Below are positions 24,655 to 32,931 of a stretch of DNA of 41,859 nt, in pieces. The first letter of the stretch is position 1. The number at the start of each line of letters is the position of its first letter. The notes beneath the pieces were generated by a model. It saw only the letters and a program-made list of their open reading frames with translations. It was not told the origin of the DNA and did no database searches. The stretch is from an uncultured Selenomonadales bacterium (GTDB taxonomy: Bacteria > Bacillota > Negativicutes > Selenomonadales > Selenomonadaceae): positions 1 to 41,859 of the forward strand of contig CALDHY010000096.1 of NCBI GenBank assembly GCA_937901445.1, read 5' to 3'. The translations under genes were made by a program, and so were the position numbers.

Positions 24655-26103
24655 ATGAATTCCATTGGAATTGATTTAGGTACAACAAATTCGGTTGCCT
24701 GTACGATTCGGCACGGCAAATATAAATTCTTGCAATTTTACGGCGAAGATTTATTAAAGTCGGTCATTCTGTACAGGGACGGCAAAATTACCGTCGGTAA
24801 AGCCGCCAAAAGACAAGCCGTGCTTTACCCTGAAAATTTTATTTCGTCGTCAAAAACTTATATGGGCAGTTCACAAACTTGGAATATTGACGGGCGGCGA
24901 TTTACACCAACTGACGTTGCCGCCGAAATTTTGAAAGAAATTTATAAAGCCGCGCAAAATTTTTTTGATAACGCTGAAAAGATTGAAGCCGTTATAACCG
25001 TGCCGGAACAATTTTCAGCTAAACAAAGGGAAGAAACTAAAAAAGCCGGCGAAAGGGCGGGCTTTATCGTAAAAAAAATTTTGACTGAACCGGTTGCGGC
25101 GGCGGTTGCATACGCCTTTGAAAATCCTAAACCCAATGAAAAAATTTACGTTGCAGATTTGGGCGGCGGTACTTTTGACGTGGCTTTACTTGAATCACGC
25201 GGCGGCAATTCTTACAGGACGTTGATTCAAGACGGCAACCGCAAACTTGGCGGTAATGACTTTGATAAGGCGATAGTAAATTTGATGATGCGTGAAGTAA
25301 GAATAACGGTCGGCGTCAATTTATCTGCGTTGGCAAATTCCGGCTTAAGCGCGGCTGAATACAATTCAACTTTGCAAAAACTTTATACTGAAGCGGAAAA
25401 AGTTAAAATTGCGCTTAGTACTTCAGAATCCGAGCAAGTCGATATTGTCAATTTGTTTCCGTATCAAGACGATTTTTACAATTTGCAAATGACGATAACA
25501 AGGCAAGATTTTTTGGATAAAGCCGCAATTCTTGTGAACGAAATAAGGCACATAATTAAAAATTCATTCAAAGGTAAAAATTTTTCTGCAGCGAATGTAG
25601 ATCGTGTGATTTTGGTGGGCGGCTCTTCAAATATGCCTTGCGTTCAAGATTATGTTGAAAAATTTTTTAATAAGCAACCCTACGCGGATATGGATCCTTC
25701 AAAGTTGGTTGCAATGGGCGCGGCGATTTTGGCTGACGGCGAATCAGGCAAAGGTATTCAACAGCACGATATTATTTCTCATTCGTTGGGAATCAGGATA
25801 AAAAACGACCGAATGAGAATAATGCTGCCGCAAAATACCGAATACCCTTGCAAATATAAACATATTTTTAAAACGTCTTCAGACAATCAAGAATCCGTAC
25901 CTATCGATATTTGCGAAGGCGAAGACACGGAGAATTTTTATAATAATATTCAAATTGGCGGCTTTAAGTTGGAAGGAATTGCAATAGCGCGGCGCGGTAA
26001 AGAAATTGAAGTAAGTTTCAGTTTGGATGAAAACGGTATTTTGCACGTTCGGGCGAAAGACCCAACATTTGGCGTCAAAAAAGAAATTGAAATAAATCTA
26101 TAA
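24655..26103 (+). CDS. DnaK-like Hsp70 with substrate-binding beta domain and no lid
   Basis: At 482 residues from the ATG at 24655 (GGCGGGAAG site), this is the most DnaK-like of the four. The ATPase domain has IDLGTTNSVA (6-15), lysine in SSSKTYMG (about 67), TEPVAAAVAYAF (144-155), ADLGGGTFDVA (167-177) and VILVGGSSNMP (318-328). The linker region is polar (GKGIQQHD), not the usual hydrophobic DxLLLD type. The beta domain (about 372-482) keeps the hallmark DENGILHVRAKD (458-469) and the SLGI start. The protein ends there, so the helical lid is absent. Loss of the lid usually speeds peptide exchange in DnaK truncations; here it may be native. Confidence 0.92.
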   Translation: MNSIGIDLGTTNSVACTIRHGKYKFLQFYGEDLLKSVILYRDGKITVGKAAKRQAVLYPENFISSSKTYMGSSQTWNIDGRRFTPTDVAAEILKEIYKAAQNFFDNAEKIEAVITVPEQFSAKQREETKKAGERAGFIVKKILTEPVAAAVAYAFENPKPNEKIYVADLGGGTFDVALLESRGGNSYRTLIQDGNRKLGGNDFDKAIVNLMMREVRITVGVNLSALANSGLSAAEYNSTLQKLYTEAEKVKIALSTSESEQVDIVNLFPYQDDFYNLQMTITRQDFLDKAAILVNEIRHIIKNSFKGKNFSAANVDRVILVGGSSNMPCVQDYVEKFFNKQPYADMDPSKLVAMGAAILADGESGKGIQQHDIISHSLGIRIKNDRMRIMLPQNTEYPCKYKHIFKTSSDNQESVPIDICEGEDTENFYNNIQIGGFKLEGIAIARRGKEIEVSFSLDENGILHVRAKDPTFGVKKEIEINL

Positions 26104-26117
26104 GCGGGGGTGAAATT

Positions 26118-27029
26118 ATGCCGTTGAAAAAAGAATCTGACAGACCAAAAAAAGTTGAAGATGAAAATGTTTTTATACCGGAAGAGCCGCGCTACAGTCT
26201 TGATGATATTATTTTGACGCAAGCCACGAAGGATCAAATTTTGGACGTGGCAACTTACGCCGAAAATTCGCAGCTGGTTTTTGATATTTGGGGATTTAAC
26301 AAAACGCACAAATATTCAAAGCGCGTCGGAATAAATTTGTACGGCGCGCCCGGCACGGGTAAAACTATGGCGGCGCACGCAATAGCTAAACAGCTCGACA
26401 AAAAAATTTTAATCGTCAACTACGCAGATATTGAGTCAAAGTATGTTGGCGAAACGCCCAAAAATATCCGAAAAGCATTTGAGGCGGCTAAAAATTCCGG
26501 CAGTATTTTATTTTTTGACGAGGCGGACGCAATTTTGAGCAAGCGTGTTACAAATATGACACAAGCCGTTGATGTCAGCGTAAATCAAACGCGCTCCGTT
26601 ATGTTGATGTTAATGAATGAATATCAAGACTTTATAATTTTTGCCACAAATTTTATTGAGAATTTTGATCCTGCGTTTATGCGGCGAATTTCTGTACACG
26701 TGAAATTTGAATTGCCGGACTTTGAATGCCGAAAAAAACTTTGGGCAATGTATATACCAAAAGAATTTGCGGCGCAGTTTGAAAATCTTGACATTGACGA
26801 ACTTGCAGGAAAATTTGACGGTTTAAGCGGCAGTGATATTTCAAACGCCGTACTTAACGCCGCCTTCAAAGCTGCGCGACTTGTTCCGGATGGCAACGTT
26901 ACAAATTCGGCACTCAAGGCAAAGTATAAGGCGTCCTACACCAACTCAAATAAACTTGACAAGAAAATTTTGTTTGACGCGGTAGAAAATATTTTGGAAA
27001 GTAAGCGGGCTAACAATGGAAAAATTTAA
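26118..27029 (+). CDS. single-domain AAA+ ATPase (VPS4/FtsH-like) in the Hsp70 operon
   Basis: A 303-residue AAA+ protein: Walker A GAPGTGKT (76-83), pore-loop-like KYVGE (108-112), Walker B ILFFDE (130-135), sensor-1 N178 (FATN) and arginine fingers R189/R190 (FMRR). A C-terminal helical lid contains GLSGSDISNAVLNAA. The aromatic pore residue Y109 suggests polypeptide threading. No protease or zinc-binding domain is attached and no membrane anchor is present. The first 30 residues are charged and likely disordered. It lies 14 bases behind the lidless DnaK-like gene, so an unfoldase working with the Hsp70s, as ClpB does with DnaK, is a reasonable inference. Confidence 0.9.
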   Translation: MPLKKESDRPKKVEDENVFIPEEPRYSLDDIILTQATKDQILDVATYAENSQLVFDIWGFNKTHKYSKRVGINLYGAPGTGKTMAAHAIAKQLDKKILIVNYADIESKYVGETPKNIRKAFEAAKNSGSILFFDEADAILSKRVTNMTQAVDVSVNQTRSVMLMLMNEYQDFIIFATNFIENFDPAFMRRISVHVKFELPDFECRKKLWAMYIPKEFAAQFENLDIDELAGKFDGLSGSDISNAVLNAAFKAARLVPDGNVTNSALKAKYKASYTNSNKLDKKILFDAVENILESKRANNGKI

Positions 27030-27279
27030 ATGTGATCGTTGCGGCTTGTGTTGCAGGCACATTAAAGGCAATCCTTTTTCAAAGGGATTTGACGCGGGCG
27101 ACGGCGTCTGTAAATTTTTGAACAGGAAAACTAATCTTTGCACGATTTATGACAATCGCCCGGATTTTTGCAACGTCGAAAAAGGGTATAAAAAATATTT
27201 TGCCGAATTGTACAGCGAAGAAGATTATTTGCGGCTGAACTATGAATTTTGCGCAAAACTTAAGGAGGAATTTTTATGA
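27016..27279 (+). CDS. YkgJ-type cysteine-cluster protein
   Basis: An 87-residue protein with the CxxCGxCC signature (C6, C9, C12, C13) and C32, C42 and C52 in the order seen in YkgJ family proteins, including CTIYDNRPDFC. These proteins bind zinc or an iron-sulfur centre; their role is generally unknown. The start overlaps the last 14 bases of the AAA+ gene and its end overlaps the DJ-1 gene by four bases, so it belongs to the operon. A further cysteine (C79) lies near the end. Confidence 0.85.
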   Translation: MEKFKCDRCGLCCRHIKGNPFSKGFDAGDGVCKFLNRKTNLCTIYDNRPDFCNVEKGYKKYFAELYSEEDYLRLNYEFCAKLKEEFL

Positions 27280-27842
27280 AGGCGGCAATTTTATTGGCAA
27301 ACGGTTTTGAAGAGGCGGAGGCACTTGTTACGATTGACATTTTGCGTCGCGCAGGTATTGAAATTAATTCATTTTCACTGGCTGAAGAATTTGTAACCAG
27401 CAGCAGAAAAATCACGGTTAAAGCTGACAAAATTTTGGGCGAAAATAATCTGGCTGAATACGATATGGTAATTTTGCCGGGCGGGCAACCGGGCTCCACG
27501 ACTCTTTCAAAAGATGAGCGCGTTTTAAAAATTGTACGCGCTTTTATTTCAAACGACAAAAAATTTGTGGCGGCAATTTGCGCGGCTCCAATGGTTTTAA
27601 AATCTGCGGGCGTAAGCGCGGGCAAAACTTTAACTTCATTTCCTTCAGACGAATTAAAGGCAATGTTCACTGACGCAAATTACATTGACGATGAACTTGT
27701 TGTGCAAGATAAAAATTTGATAACAAGTCGCGGCGCGGGAACTACGATGCCTTTTGCTTACAAAATTGTTGACGTTTTGGGCGGTGATTCTGCGCCTGTA
27801 AAAAAAGGTATGCTGTACGACAGACTGTTAGCCGGAAAATGA
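27276..27842 (+). CDS. DJ-1/PfpI family protein
   Basis: The 188-residue length and layout match the DJ-1/YajL/ThiJ group. The nucleophile is C102 in the elbow AAICAAP, with acidic partners in GFEEAE (12-15). PGGQPG (68-73) and TSRGAGTTMPFA (about 150-161) are other family marks. Proposed roles for relatives are glyoxalase/deglycase activity, oxidative-stress sensing and chaperone-like function; these remain debated. It is translationally coupled on both sides (ATGA overlaps), with AAGGAGG upstream. Its presence at the tail of a chaperone operon suits protein-damage control. Confidence 0.92.
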   Translation: MKAAILLANGFEEAEALVTIDILRRAGIEINSFSLAEEFVTSSRKITVKADKILGENNLAEYDMVILPGGQPGSTTLSKDERVLKIVRAFISNDKKFVAAICAAPMVLKSAGVSAGKTLTSFPSDELKAMFTDANYIDDELVVQDKNLITSRGAGTTMPFAYKIVDVLGGDSAPVKKGMLYDRLLAGK

Positions 27843-28141
27843 AACAAGTTAAAATTACCGTAATGAAAAAAGTTTGCCACGCAGATTTAATTTCAAAGTA
27901 TGAAAACCCGCTTGAAAATCCCTGCGATATGGAAGTCGGGCAAATTTTTATTTCAAACGGCTGGGAAAAACCGGCGGGCTTGTGTCAAAGTGCGTGGGAA
28001 AGTATGGCGGAGTTTGTGCGCGGACTTTCGCACGGCGCGGAAAATTTTTATAACGGCTGGATGAAAAATCCAAAATCTGTAATGATTTCTTGCAATGACG
28101 GTTTCAGACCGGTTAGCTTTTTGGTTGAAGTTTTAGAATAA
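27839..28141 (+). CDS. TIGR04076-family small protein
   Basis: A 100-residue protein resembling the TIGR04076 family of unknown function: an N-terminal VKITVMKKV strand, a GQIF turn, PAGLCQSAWESM near 40-51, GWMKNPKSVMISCNDGFRPV (about 73-92) and a final strand. The conserved cysteines (C43, C85) are in positions typical of the family. It overlaps the DJ-1 gene by four bases and is the last gene of the operon, 20 bases before the terminator. Function is unknown. Confidence 0.8.
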   Translation: MKQVKITVMKKVCHADLISKYENPLENPCDMEVGQIFISNGWEKPAGLCQSAWESMAEFVRGLSHGAENFYNGWMKNPKSVMISCNDGFRPVSFLVEVLE

Positions 28142-28161
28142 TGATTTTTATAAACTAAAAA

Positions 28162-28192
28162 AGCCGCTCCATTCAAAGCGGCTAATTTTTTT
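28162..28192 (+). terminator. terminator of the multi-Hsp70 operon
   Basis: AGCCGCT (28162-28168) pairs perfectly with AGCGGCT (28177-28183) around an 8-base loop, followed by a run of seven T after TAA. Positions 28193-28344 beyond it show no gene or clear signal. Confidence 0.92.
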
Positions 28193-28344
28193 GCGCGAAA
28201 TTTAAAACCCTTCAATTTCGCCGTAAATGCCCTTAGAATTAATTTTAATTTCTGGTAGTATAAATTTACCTAAACAGGGCTGAACACTTCATTTAGAGCC
28301 CTTCAGGCGCGTCTACGCGGCAACAAAAAAGACTAAGGAAATTT

Positions 28345-28413
28345 TCCCCTAGTCCTTAATCCTTAATCCTTAATCCCTAATCCTTAATCCCTAATCCCTA
28401 ATCCTTAGCCCTT
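28345..28413 (+). repeat. heptamer tandem array (CCTTAAT/CCCTAAT)
   Basis: About nine consecutive 7-base units alternating CCTTAAT and CCCTAAT, running up to the 3' end of the sugar-binding protein gene. Similar arrays lie at 31272, 33138 and 39319, with a shorter one at 13490. Confidence 0.85.
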
Positions 28414-29431
28414 ATTTCGCGGCAAGTGAATTAACGTTAGTTCTGTCGATAATCATTGGCGTGCAAAGATACGCGGGAACAATCTTAACGCCGTTATCGT
28501 AATTCGTCACGTCATTAATATCGGGTTGAGTGCCTTCAACAACGGCTTTAATCATACGAACACATTTAGCCGTTAAAACGTCGGGGTCTTTTGCGATTGT
28601 GAAAGTTTGTTTGCCTTCTCTGATACGTTCAAACGCGGCGGGGTCGCCGTCAAGTCCGGAAATGACGGGGTAAGGTTTTCCGGCTCTTTCAAATTCTTCA
28701 AGAATTACGCCTGCAATATCGTCATTCGGGCTAAGTACAACGTTCAAAGTTGCATCGCTGTAATATTTGTTCAAAAGTTCCTGAATGCGCGGGCGGGCGT
28801 TTGCACTGTTCCAATCTGCAACTGCAACCTGTTCAAAAGTTGTCTGCCCCGAACGGCAAACAAGCTGTCCGTTCCTCAAATACGGTTCAAGAATTTTCAT
28901 TGTGTTTGTTAAAAAAATGTGCGCGTTTTTATCACTGGGACCGCCGGCGAAAAATTCAATGTTGTAAGGTCCGCCGCCGCCTTTCAGATTCAACGCCGCC
29001 TCTATATATTCGCCCATACCGTCGCCTATTGCGCCGTTGTCAAAACTTGCGTAATAACTTATTGCGTCCGTATCCAAAAGTATTCTGTCAAATCCGATAA
29101 CCGGAATATTTTTCTTTTGGGCATCTTGCAAAACGTCAACGAACGCGGCAGAATCAATCGCCCCAATTACGATACAATCAGGATTTTTTGCGATGGCGTC
29201 TTTAACTTGCGATTGTTGCTCTTCGACTGTAGCCGAAAATTGAATGTCAACTTTGAAATTATCTTCTTCGAGGAGTTTTTTTAGTGAATCGCCGTTACGT
29301 TGCCAACTTGAAGTGGTATTTGGAAAACAAACTGCAACGGTTTTAACTTTTTCTTCAGTGTTGCCGCAACCGCTTAAAGCGGCGGCGAAAATTAAAAGCA
29401 ACGTCAAGCATAAAAATTTTGCATATTTCAA
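28412..29431 (-). CDS. sugar-binding lipoprotein of the ABC type (XylF/ChvE-like)
   Basis: A 339-residue extracytoplasmic solute-binding protein of the type I periplasmic fold. The N-terminus is a lipoprotein signal (hydrophobic 7-18, lipobox LSGC, C22). Family marks include IVIGAIDSAAF near 88, GFDRILLDTDA near 113, LSPNDDIAGVILEEF near 230 and GLDGDPAAFERIREG near 262, as in D-xylose, galactose and ChvE-type binding proteins. No ABC ATPase or permease gene is adjacent; the neighbour upstream on the same strand is a chemotaxis receptor. It may deliver sugar to that receptor or to a transporter encoded elsewhere. Confidence 0.9.
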   Translation of the reverse strand: MKYAKFLCLTLLLIFAAALSGCGNTEEKVKTVAVCFPNTTSSWQRNGDSLKKLLEEDNFKVDIQFSATVEEQQSQVKDAIAKNPDCIVIGAIDSAAFVDVLQDAQKKNIPVIGFDRILLDTDAISYYASFDNGAIGDGMGEYIEAALNLKGGGGPYNIEFFAGGPSDKNAHIFLTNTMKILEPYLRNGQLVCRSGQTTFEQVAVADWNSANARPRIQELLNKYYSDATLNVVLSPNDDIAGVILEEFERAGKPYPVISGLDGDPAAFERIREGKQTFTIAKDPDVLTAKCVRMIKAVVEGTQPDINDVTNYDNGVKIVPAYLCTPMIIDRTNVNSLAAK

Positions 29432-29446
29432 TTAAATCACCTGCTT

Positions 29447-31147
29447 TCAGATTTTAAATTTGGCGGCAGAGGCTGTAAGTTCTTCCGCAAGTTCAGAAAG
29501 TTTTTTACTTGCGCTTGCAACTTCGTCGATTGAGGCGGATTGTTGCTCGGTAGCCGCGCTTACTGATTCAGTTTCAACGCTGACATCTTCACTGGATTTA
29601 TTGAGGGCGTCCATAGTGATAACAAGTTTATCGACGCGGGCGGAGGCGGTTTTTGCGTTGCGTTGAATTTCTTCAGCGTCTTTCGTAAGTTTAATAATTG
29701 CGTCCGTGATATTTTTGAAAGAATCGCCCGCCGCTGCAACTACAACTTTACCGCTTTCAACTTCGGCGTTGCCTTGTTCCATTTGTTTAAGGGCTTCTTC
29801 CATTTCAACTTGAATTGTATGAATTAAATCTGCAATTTGAGACGCGGCAACACTTGAATTTTCGGCAAGTTTTCTGACTTCATCGGCAACAACGGCAAAG
29901 CCGCGCCCTGCAGTACCTGCGCGAGCTGCTTCAATGGCGGCGTTCAAAGATAACAGGTTAGTTTGTTCGGCGATACTTGCAATGGTGGAGCTGATATTTC
30001 CAATTTGAGTTGAGCGTTCGGCAAGTTGTTTGATAACTTCAGCAGATTTTTCAACACTTTTTGCAACGGCTGACATTTGATTAACCGCGCCGTTGACTGC
30101 CGAGCGTCCGGTTTGTGCGATGCCTTCGACGTTTTGCGCGCTGTGTACCGACGAATTGGCTTTACTTTCAAAAGTTTGTAACATTTGCGCAAACGCCCTA
30201 ATTTCTTCAGTTGATTCAGCAATGGCGACGCCTTGACTGTTTGCGTTATCTGCAACGTTATTGATTGACGCGGCGACTTGTTGAATTGCAAGTGCGCTTT
30301 GACTTGCATTTTCGTTGAGTTGCCCTGCGAAAGTTGAGGCGTCCTCTGCGTTATGTTGAATGTTTGATACAAGGGCGCGCAGTTTTTTAATTGTATCTGC
30401 GAAAATTGATGTAAGTTGCCCAAATTCGTCGTCATTTTTCGGTACGGCTTGAACAGTCAAATTACCGGCTGCCATTTCTTTTGAAACGTCTGAAAGGTAT
30501 GAAATTGAATTAAGAATAGTGCGGCTTAAAGTAATTGCCATAACGATTGAAAAAGCTACAACTGCAATAATTGTGATAATAAGAATTAAGCGCGTTTGAC
30601 TGTAACTGGCTTCAGATTCACGTACTTCAGCTTGAATAAAATCTTTGCGGTTGTCAAGTACTTTGCTAAGTTTAGATTGAATGTAATTGTATTTATCGTT
30701 GGAGCCTTCGAGGACGCGGGCGGCTTCTCTTGTATTGCCCTGTTTTGCCAAATCTACAACTTTTGTAGAATCTGCTTTGTACTGATTCCACATATTGCGC
30801 ATATCAGCAAAAGTATCGGCAACTTTACCTTCAAGTTTAGGTTGAATGTAGTCAAAGGTAATATCAATTTGATCTGCGAGTTTTTTATTGGCTTGGGCGG
30901 CGTAGATTCTGCCGGGTAAAGTTGTGGCGTCAATAACGGCAAATTCGCCTTGTCGATAATCGCTCATTGAGTGTCCGGATTCTGAAGTTGAAATGACTCC
31001 TTGCAAATGTTGAGTGGCGATTCTTAACGCGCCGTCGTTAATCGATGAAAGCCCTATCATCGAATAGACGCCGCTGCCGATAAATGCAACTATCAGCAAG
31101 ATAAACACGAAAAATAATTTTTCTCGAATGGACATCGAGTGCTTCAT
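29447..31147 (-). CDS. methyl-accepting chemotaxis protein
   Basis: A 566-residue receptor from the ATG at 31147 (GGGGG site upstream; the open frame extends 13 codons further). Transmembrane helix 1 (about 10-32) and helix 2 (about 185-208) flank a helical four-helix-bundle sensor domain. A HAMP domain (about 209-262, with KNDDEFGQL) follows, then a long signalling domain whose tip reads [23 protein letters not shown] and [16 protein letters not shown]. It has no C-terminal CheR-tethering pentapeptide. It lies directly upstream of the sugar-binding lipoprotein on the same strand, 15 bases apart, which suggests functional pairing. Confidence 0.95.
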   Translation of the reverse strand: MKHSMSIREKLFFVFILLIVAFIGSGVYSMIGLSSINDGALRIATQHLQGVISTSESGHSMSDYRQGEFAVIDATTLPGRIYAAQANKKLADQIDITFDYIQPKLEGKVADTFADMRNMWNQYKADSTKVVDLAKQGNTREAARVLEGSNDKYNYIQSKLSKVLDNRKDFIQAEVRESEASYSQTRLILIITIIAVVAFSIVMAITLSRTILNSISYLSDVSKEMAAGNLTVQAVPKNDDEFGQLTSIFADTIKKLRALVSNIQHNAEDASTFAGQLNENASQSALAIQQVAASINNVADNANSQGVAIAESTEEIRAFAQMLQTFESKANSSVHSAQNVEGIAQTGRSAVNGAVNQMSAVAKSVEKSAEVIKQLAERSTQIGNISSTIASIAEQTNLLSLNAAIEAARAGTAGRGFAVVADEVRKLAENSSVAASQIADLIHTIQVEMEEALKQMEQGNAEVESGKVVVAAAGDSFKNITDAIIKLTKDAEEIQRNAKTASARVDKLVITMDALNKSSEDVSVETESVSAATEQQSASIDEVASASKKLSELAEELTASAAKFKI

Positions 31148-31271
31148 ATGAAAACCCCCTTTTGGTTTTTTTATAAATAATTTCACAAAGAATTTTCCCT
31201 AATTTCGGCGTTTTTCCTGCTTGCCTTTGAAAAAATTTAAAATCCTAGATTTTTGACAAATTTAAATTTTT

Positions 31272-31348
31272 TCCCTAATCCCTAATCCCTAATCCCTAAT
31301 CCCTAGTCCTTAGTCCTTAGTCCTTAGTCCTTAACCCCTAGCCCTTAT
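31272..31348 (+). repeat. heptamer tandem array (CCCTAAT then CCTTAGT)
   Basis: About eleven 7-base units: first CCCTAAT, then CCTTAGT, then degenerate. The array overlaps the last codons and stop of the small membrane protein gene at 31338. Confidence 0.85.
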
Positions 31349-31586
31349 GATTGCCTTTGAAAAATAATTGTTTCGTAACAGATTTTATCCAGCCGCTGTG
31401 CCACGCAATATGAAAAATTATTCCAACTGCCATAATGTAGCCGCTGTAAACGTGAATATCTTTTACAATTCGCCTAATTCCAAAATCGCCTTGCGGCAGT
31501 AAATGAAAATCTAAACAAATTCCCGTTACAATGCAAATTGCGCCGCTTAAAAATAGCAGTACGTCAAGCCAAAAATTTCTTTTCAT
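31338..31586 (-). CDS. small two-helix membrane protein, DUF4405/cytochrome b-like
   Basis: An 82-residue protein from the ATG at 31586 (AAGGAG site). It has hydrophobic helices at about 5-25 and 46-66. Histidines occur as DIHVYSGYIM and IFHIAWHSGW in a spacing reminiscent of heme-ligand histidines in DUF4405 and b561-like membrane proteins. Proteins of this kind may anchor or pass electrons in the membrane; no redox partner is adjacent. The final residues and stop lie inside a heptamer repeat array. Confidence 0.72.
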   Translation of the reverse strand: MKRNFWLDVLLFLSGAICIVTGICLDFHLLPQGDFGIRRIVKDIHVYSGYIMAVGIIFHIAWHSGWIKSVTKQLFFKGNHKG

Positions 31587-31645
31587 AAAAATTCTCCTTA
31601 ATTGCAAAACAAAAAGGCTAAGAAAAACTCCCTAGCCCCTAATTC

Positions 31646-32899
31646 TTAATCCATAGCTCTTGCAAAGGCAATACCGGTTAAACTGTCGCGCGTAGGCGTG
31701 CCGGAATAATTTTGGTAACTTAAATCTGAAACTAAAACTTTTCGCACGTAAATTTTTTCGCCGCCGCTGTAGTAACTGCTTGCCGCGTGAATAATAATCG
31801 GCGTGCCGTTATCGTCGTTACCAAGTTTCATCATGACGTGTCCGGGCTTGAAAAGTAACGCGCCTGTAGGAGCGCGGTAAATAATATCAAGGCGTTCAGA
31901 AAAACTTACATTATTAAACACGGCGAAAATTGGCATACAGCCTTCTTGACGGTCGGCGTCGCGCGGAATATTAATCCCCATACTGCGATAAACATTTTGC
32001 ACGAATGACGAACAATCAACGCTGTTATCCAAGCCGCCCCAGCCGTAAACGTCGCCCAAAAATTTAAAACTTTGAGTAATAAAATTATTTGTTGTAGCCG
32101 GTAAAAAATCTGCGCTAACGTTGCCGTCGTCTAAAATTTTTGCAGAAACTTCTTTGAGTTGGTTATTTTCGATTATTGGAAGTCGCGCAGTCCACGAATT
32201 ATTTTCAAAGTCAGAATTTGCAAGGGGGATTTTCGCGCCCATTTGAAAACGAATAACTTTGCCGTTGACATTGACGAATTTTTTGTTGTTAATGACGACG
32301 ACGAAATTTTCAGGTTGTACATAAGTAAGCCACGTTTCACGGTCGGTAAAGGCTAACGATTTTTTTTCAATCCAGCCGAAATAATTTTTTGCCTGTACGA
32401 AAGAAAATTTGCCGTCTTTACTTTGCCACAAAACAGCAACTGCTTCAGCGGGGTCCAGTGCCGTACCTTGAATTGAATCGTACCTGTCGCCGGTTAAACC
32501 TTGCGGCAAAAGTCGAACGTTGACGCGCTCGGTTGTTACTGCGTAAGTTACGGCAATATCGCCATTCAGTGCGTTTAAATTTCTGTTTGCCCTGACTGCC
32601 CAACTGCCCTCAAGATTAACATCATTTGTAAGTTGTTCAATTCGCTTTTTTAAATTGGCGGCAGAAATTGTTTCAGGGTAATTTGCCAAATCTGCGGCGT
32701 AGTTATCGCGTTCAAGCATAAATGAATTTAGATTTTCAATTTGATTGTAATTCAAAAGTAATTCGTCGCCGTCAACTGCGCGGCTTGTCCAATATTCCGG
32801 CGTGGAGCGCGCGTCTGTTATTTCAATTCCGGCGGCAAATGTTTTCGTAGTAATAAAAAATAGCAACAAAAAAACTGCAAAGAAAATTTGAATCTTCAT
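31646..32899 (-). CDS. secreted NlpC/P60 cell-wall hydrolase with SH3-like domains
   Basis: A 417-residue exported protein. A signal peptide (1-23, cleavage after TFAA likely) leads to an N-terminal helical stabilising region (25-110), then two SH3-like segments (about 120-185 and 195-260). The C-terminal NlpC/P60 peptidase (about 272-415) has catalytic C296 in VDCSSFVQ, H354 in PGHVMMKLG and H371 in IIIHAAS. The order matches gamma-D-glutamyl-diamino acid endopeptidases such as YkfC that cut peptidoglycan stem peptides. It is transcribed alone or with the gene at 31338. Dispersed repeat copy C lies just upstream. Confidence 0.9.
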   Translation of the reverse strand: MKIQIFFAVFLLLFFITTKTFAAGIEITDARSTPEYWTSRAVDGDELLLNYNQIENLNSFMLERDNYAADLANYPETISAANLKKRIEQLTNDVNLEGSWAVRANRNLNALNGDIAVTYAVTTERVNVRLLPQGLTGDRYDSIQGTALDPAEAVAVLWQSKDGKFSFVQAKNYFGWIEKKSLAFTDRETWLTYVQPENFVVVINNKKFVNVNGKVIRFQMGAKIPLANSDFENNSWTARLPIIENNQLKEVSAKILDDGNVSADFLPATTNNFITQSFKFLGDVYGWGGLDNSVDCSSFVQNVYRSMGINIPRDADRQEGCMPIFAVFNNVSFSERLDIIYRAPTGALLFKPGHVMMKLGNDDNGTPIIIHAASSYYSGGEKIYVRKVLVSDLSYQNYSGTPTRDSLTGIAFARAMD

Positions 32900-32931
32900 T
32901 TTTGAACTCCTTAGATTTTTTATTTATTAAA

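Noticed and set aside
16614..26103. Canonical hrcA-grpE-dnaK-dnaJ heat-shock operon
   Set aside because: No hrcA or J-domain gene is present, the Hsp70s lack lids, and the GrpE-like proteins are highly divergent, so this is not the housekeeping operon.
28345..28413. Telomere-like repeat marking a linear replicon end
   Set aside because: The CCCTAAT-like arrays are internal, short, degenerate and placed at gene ends, so they do not mark a chromosome end.
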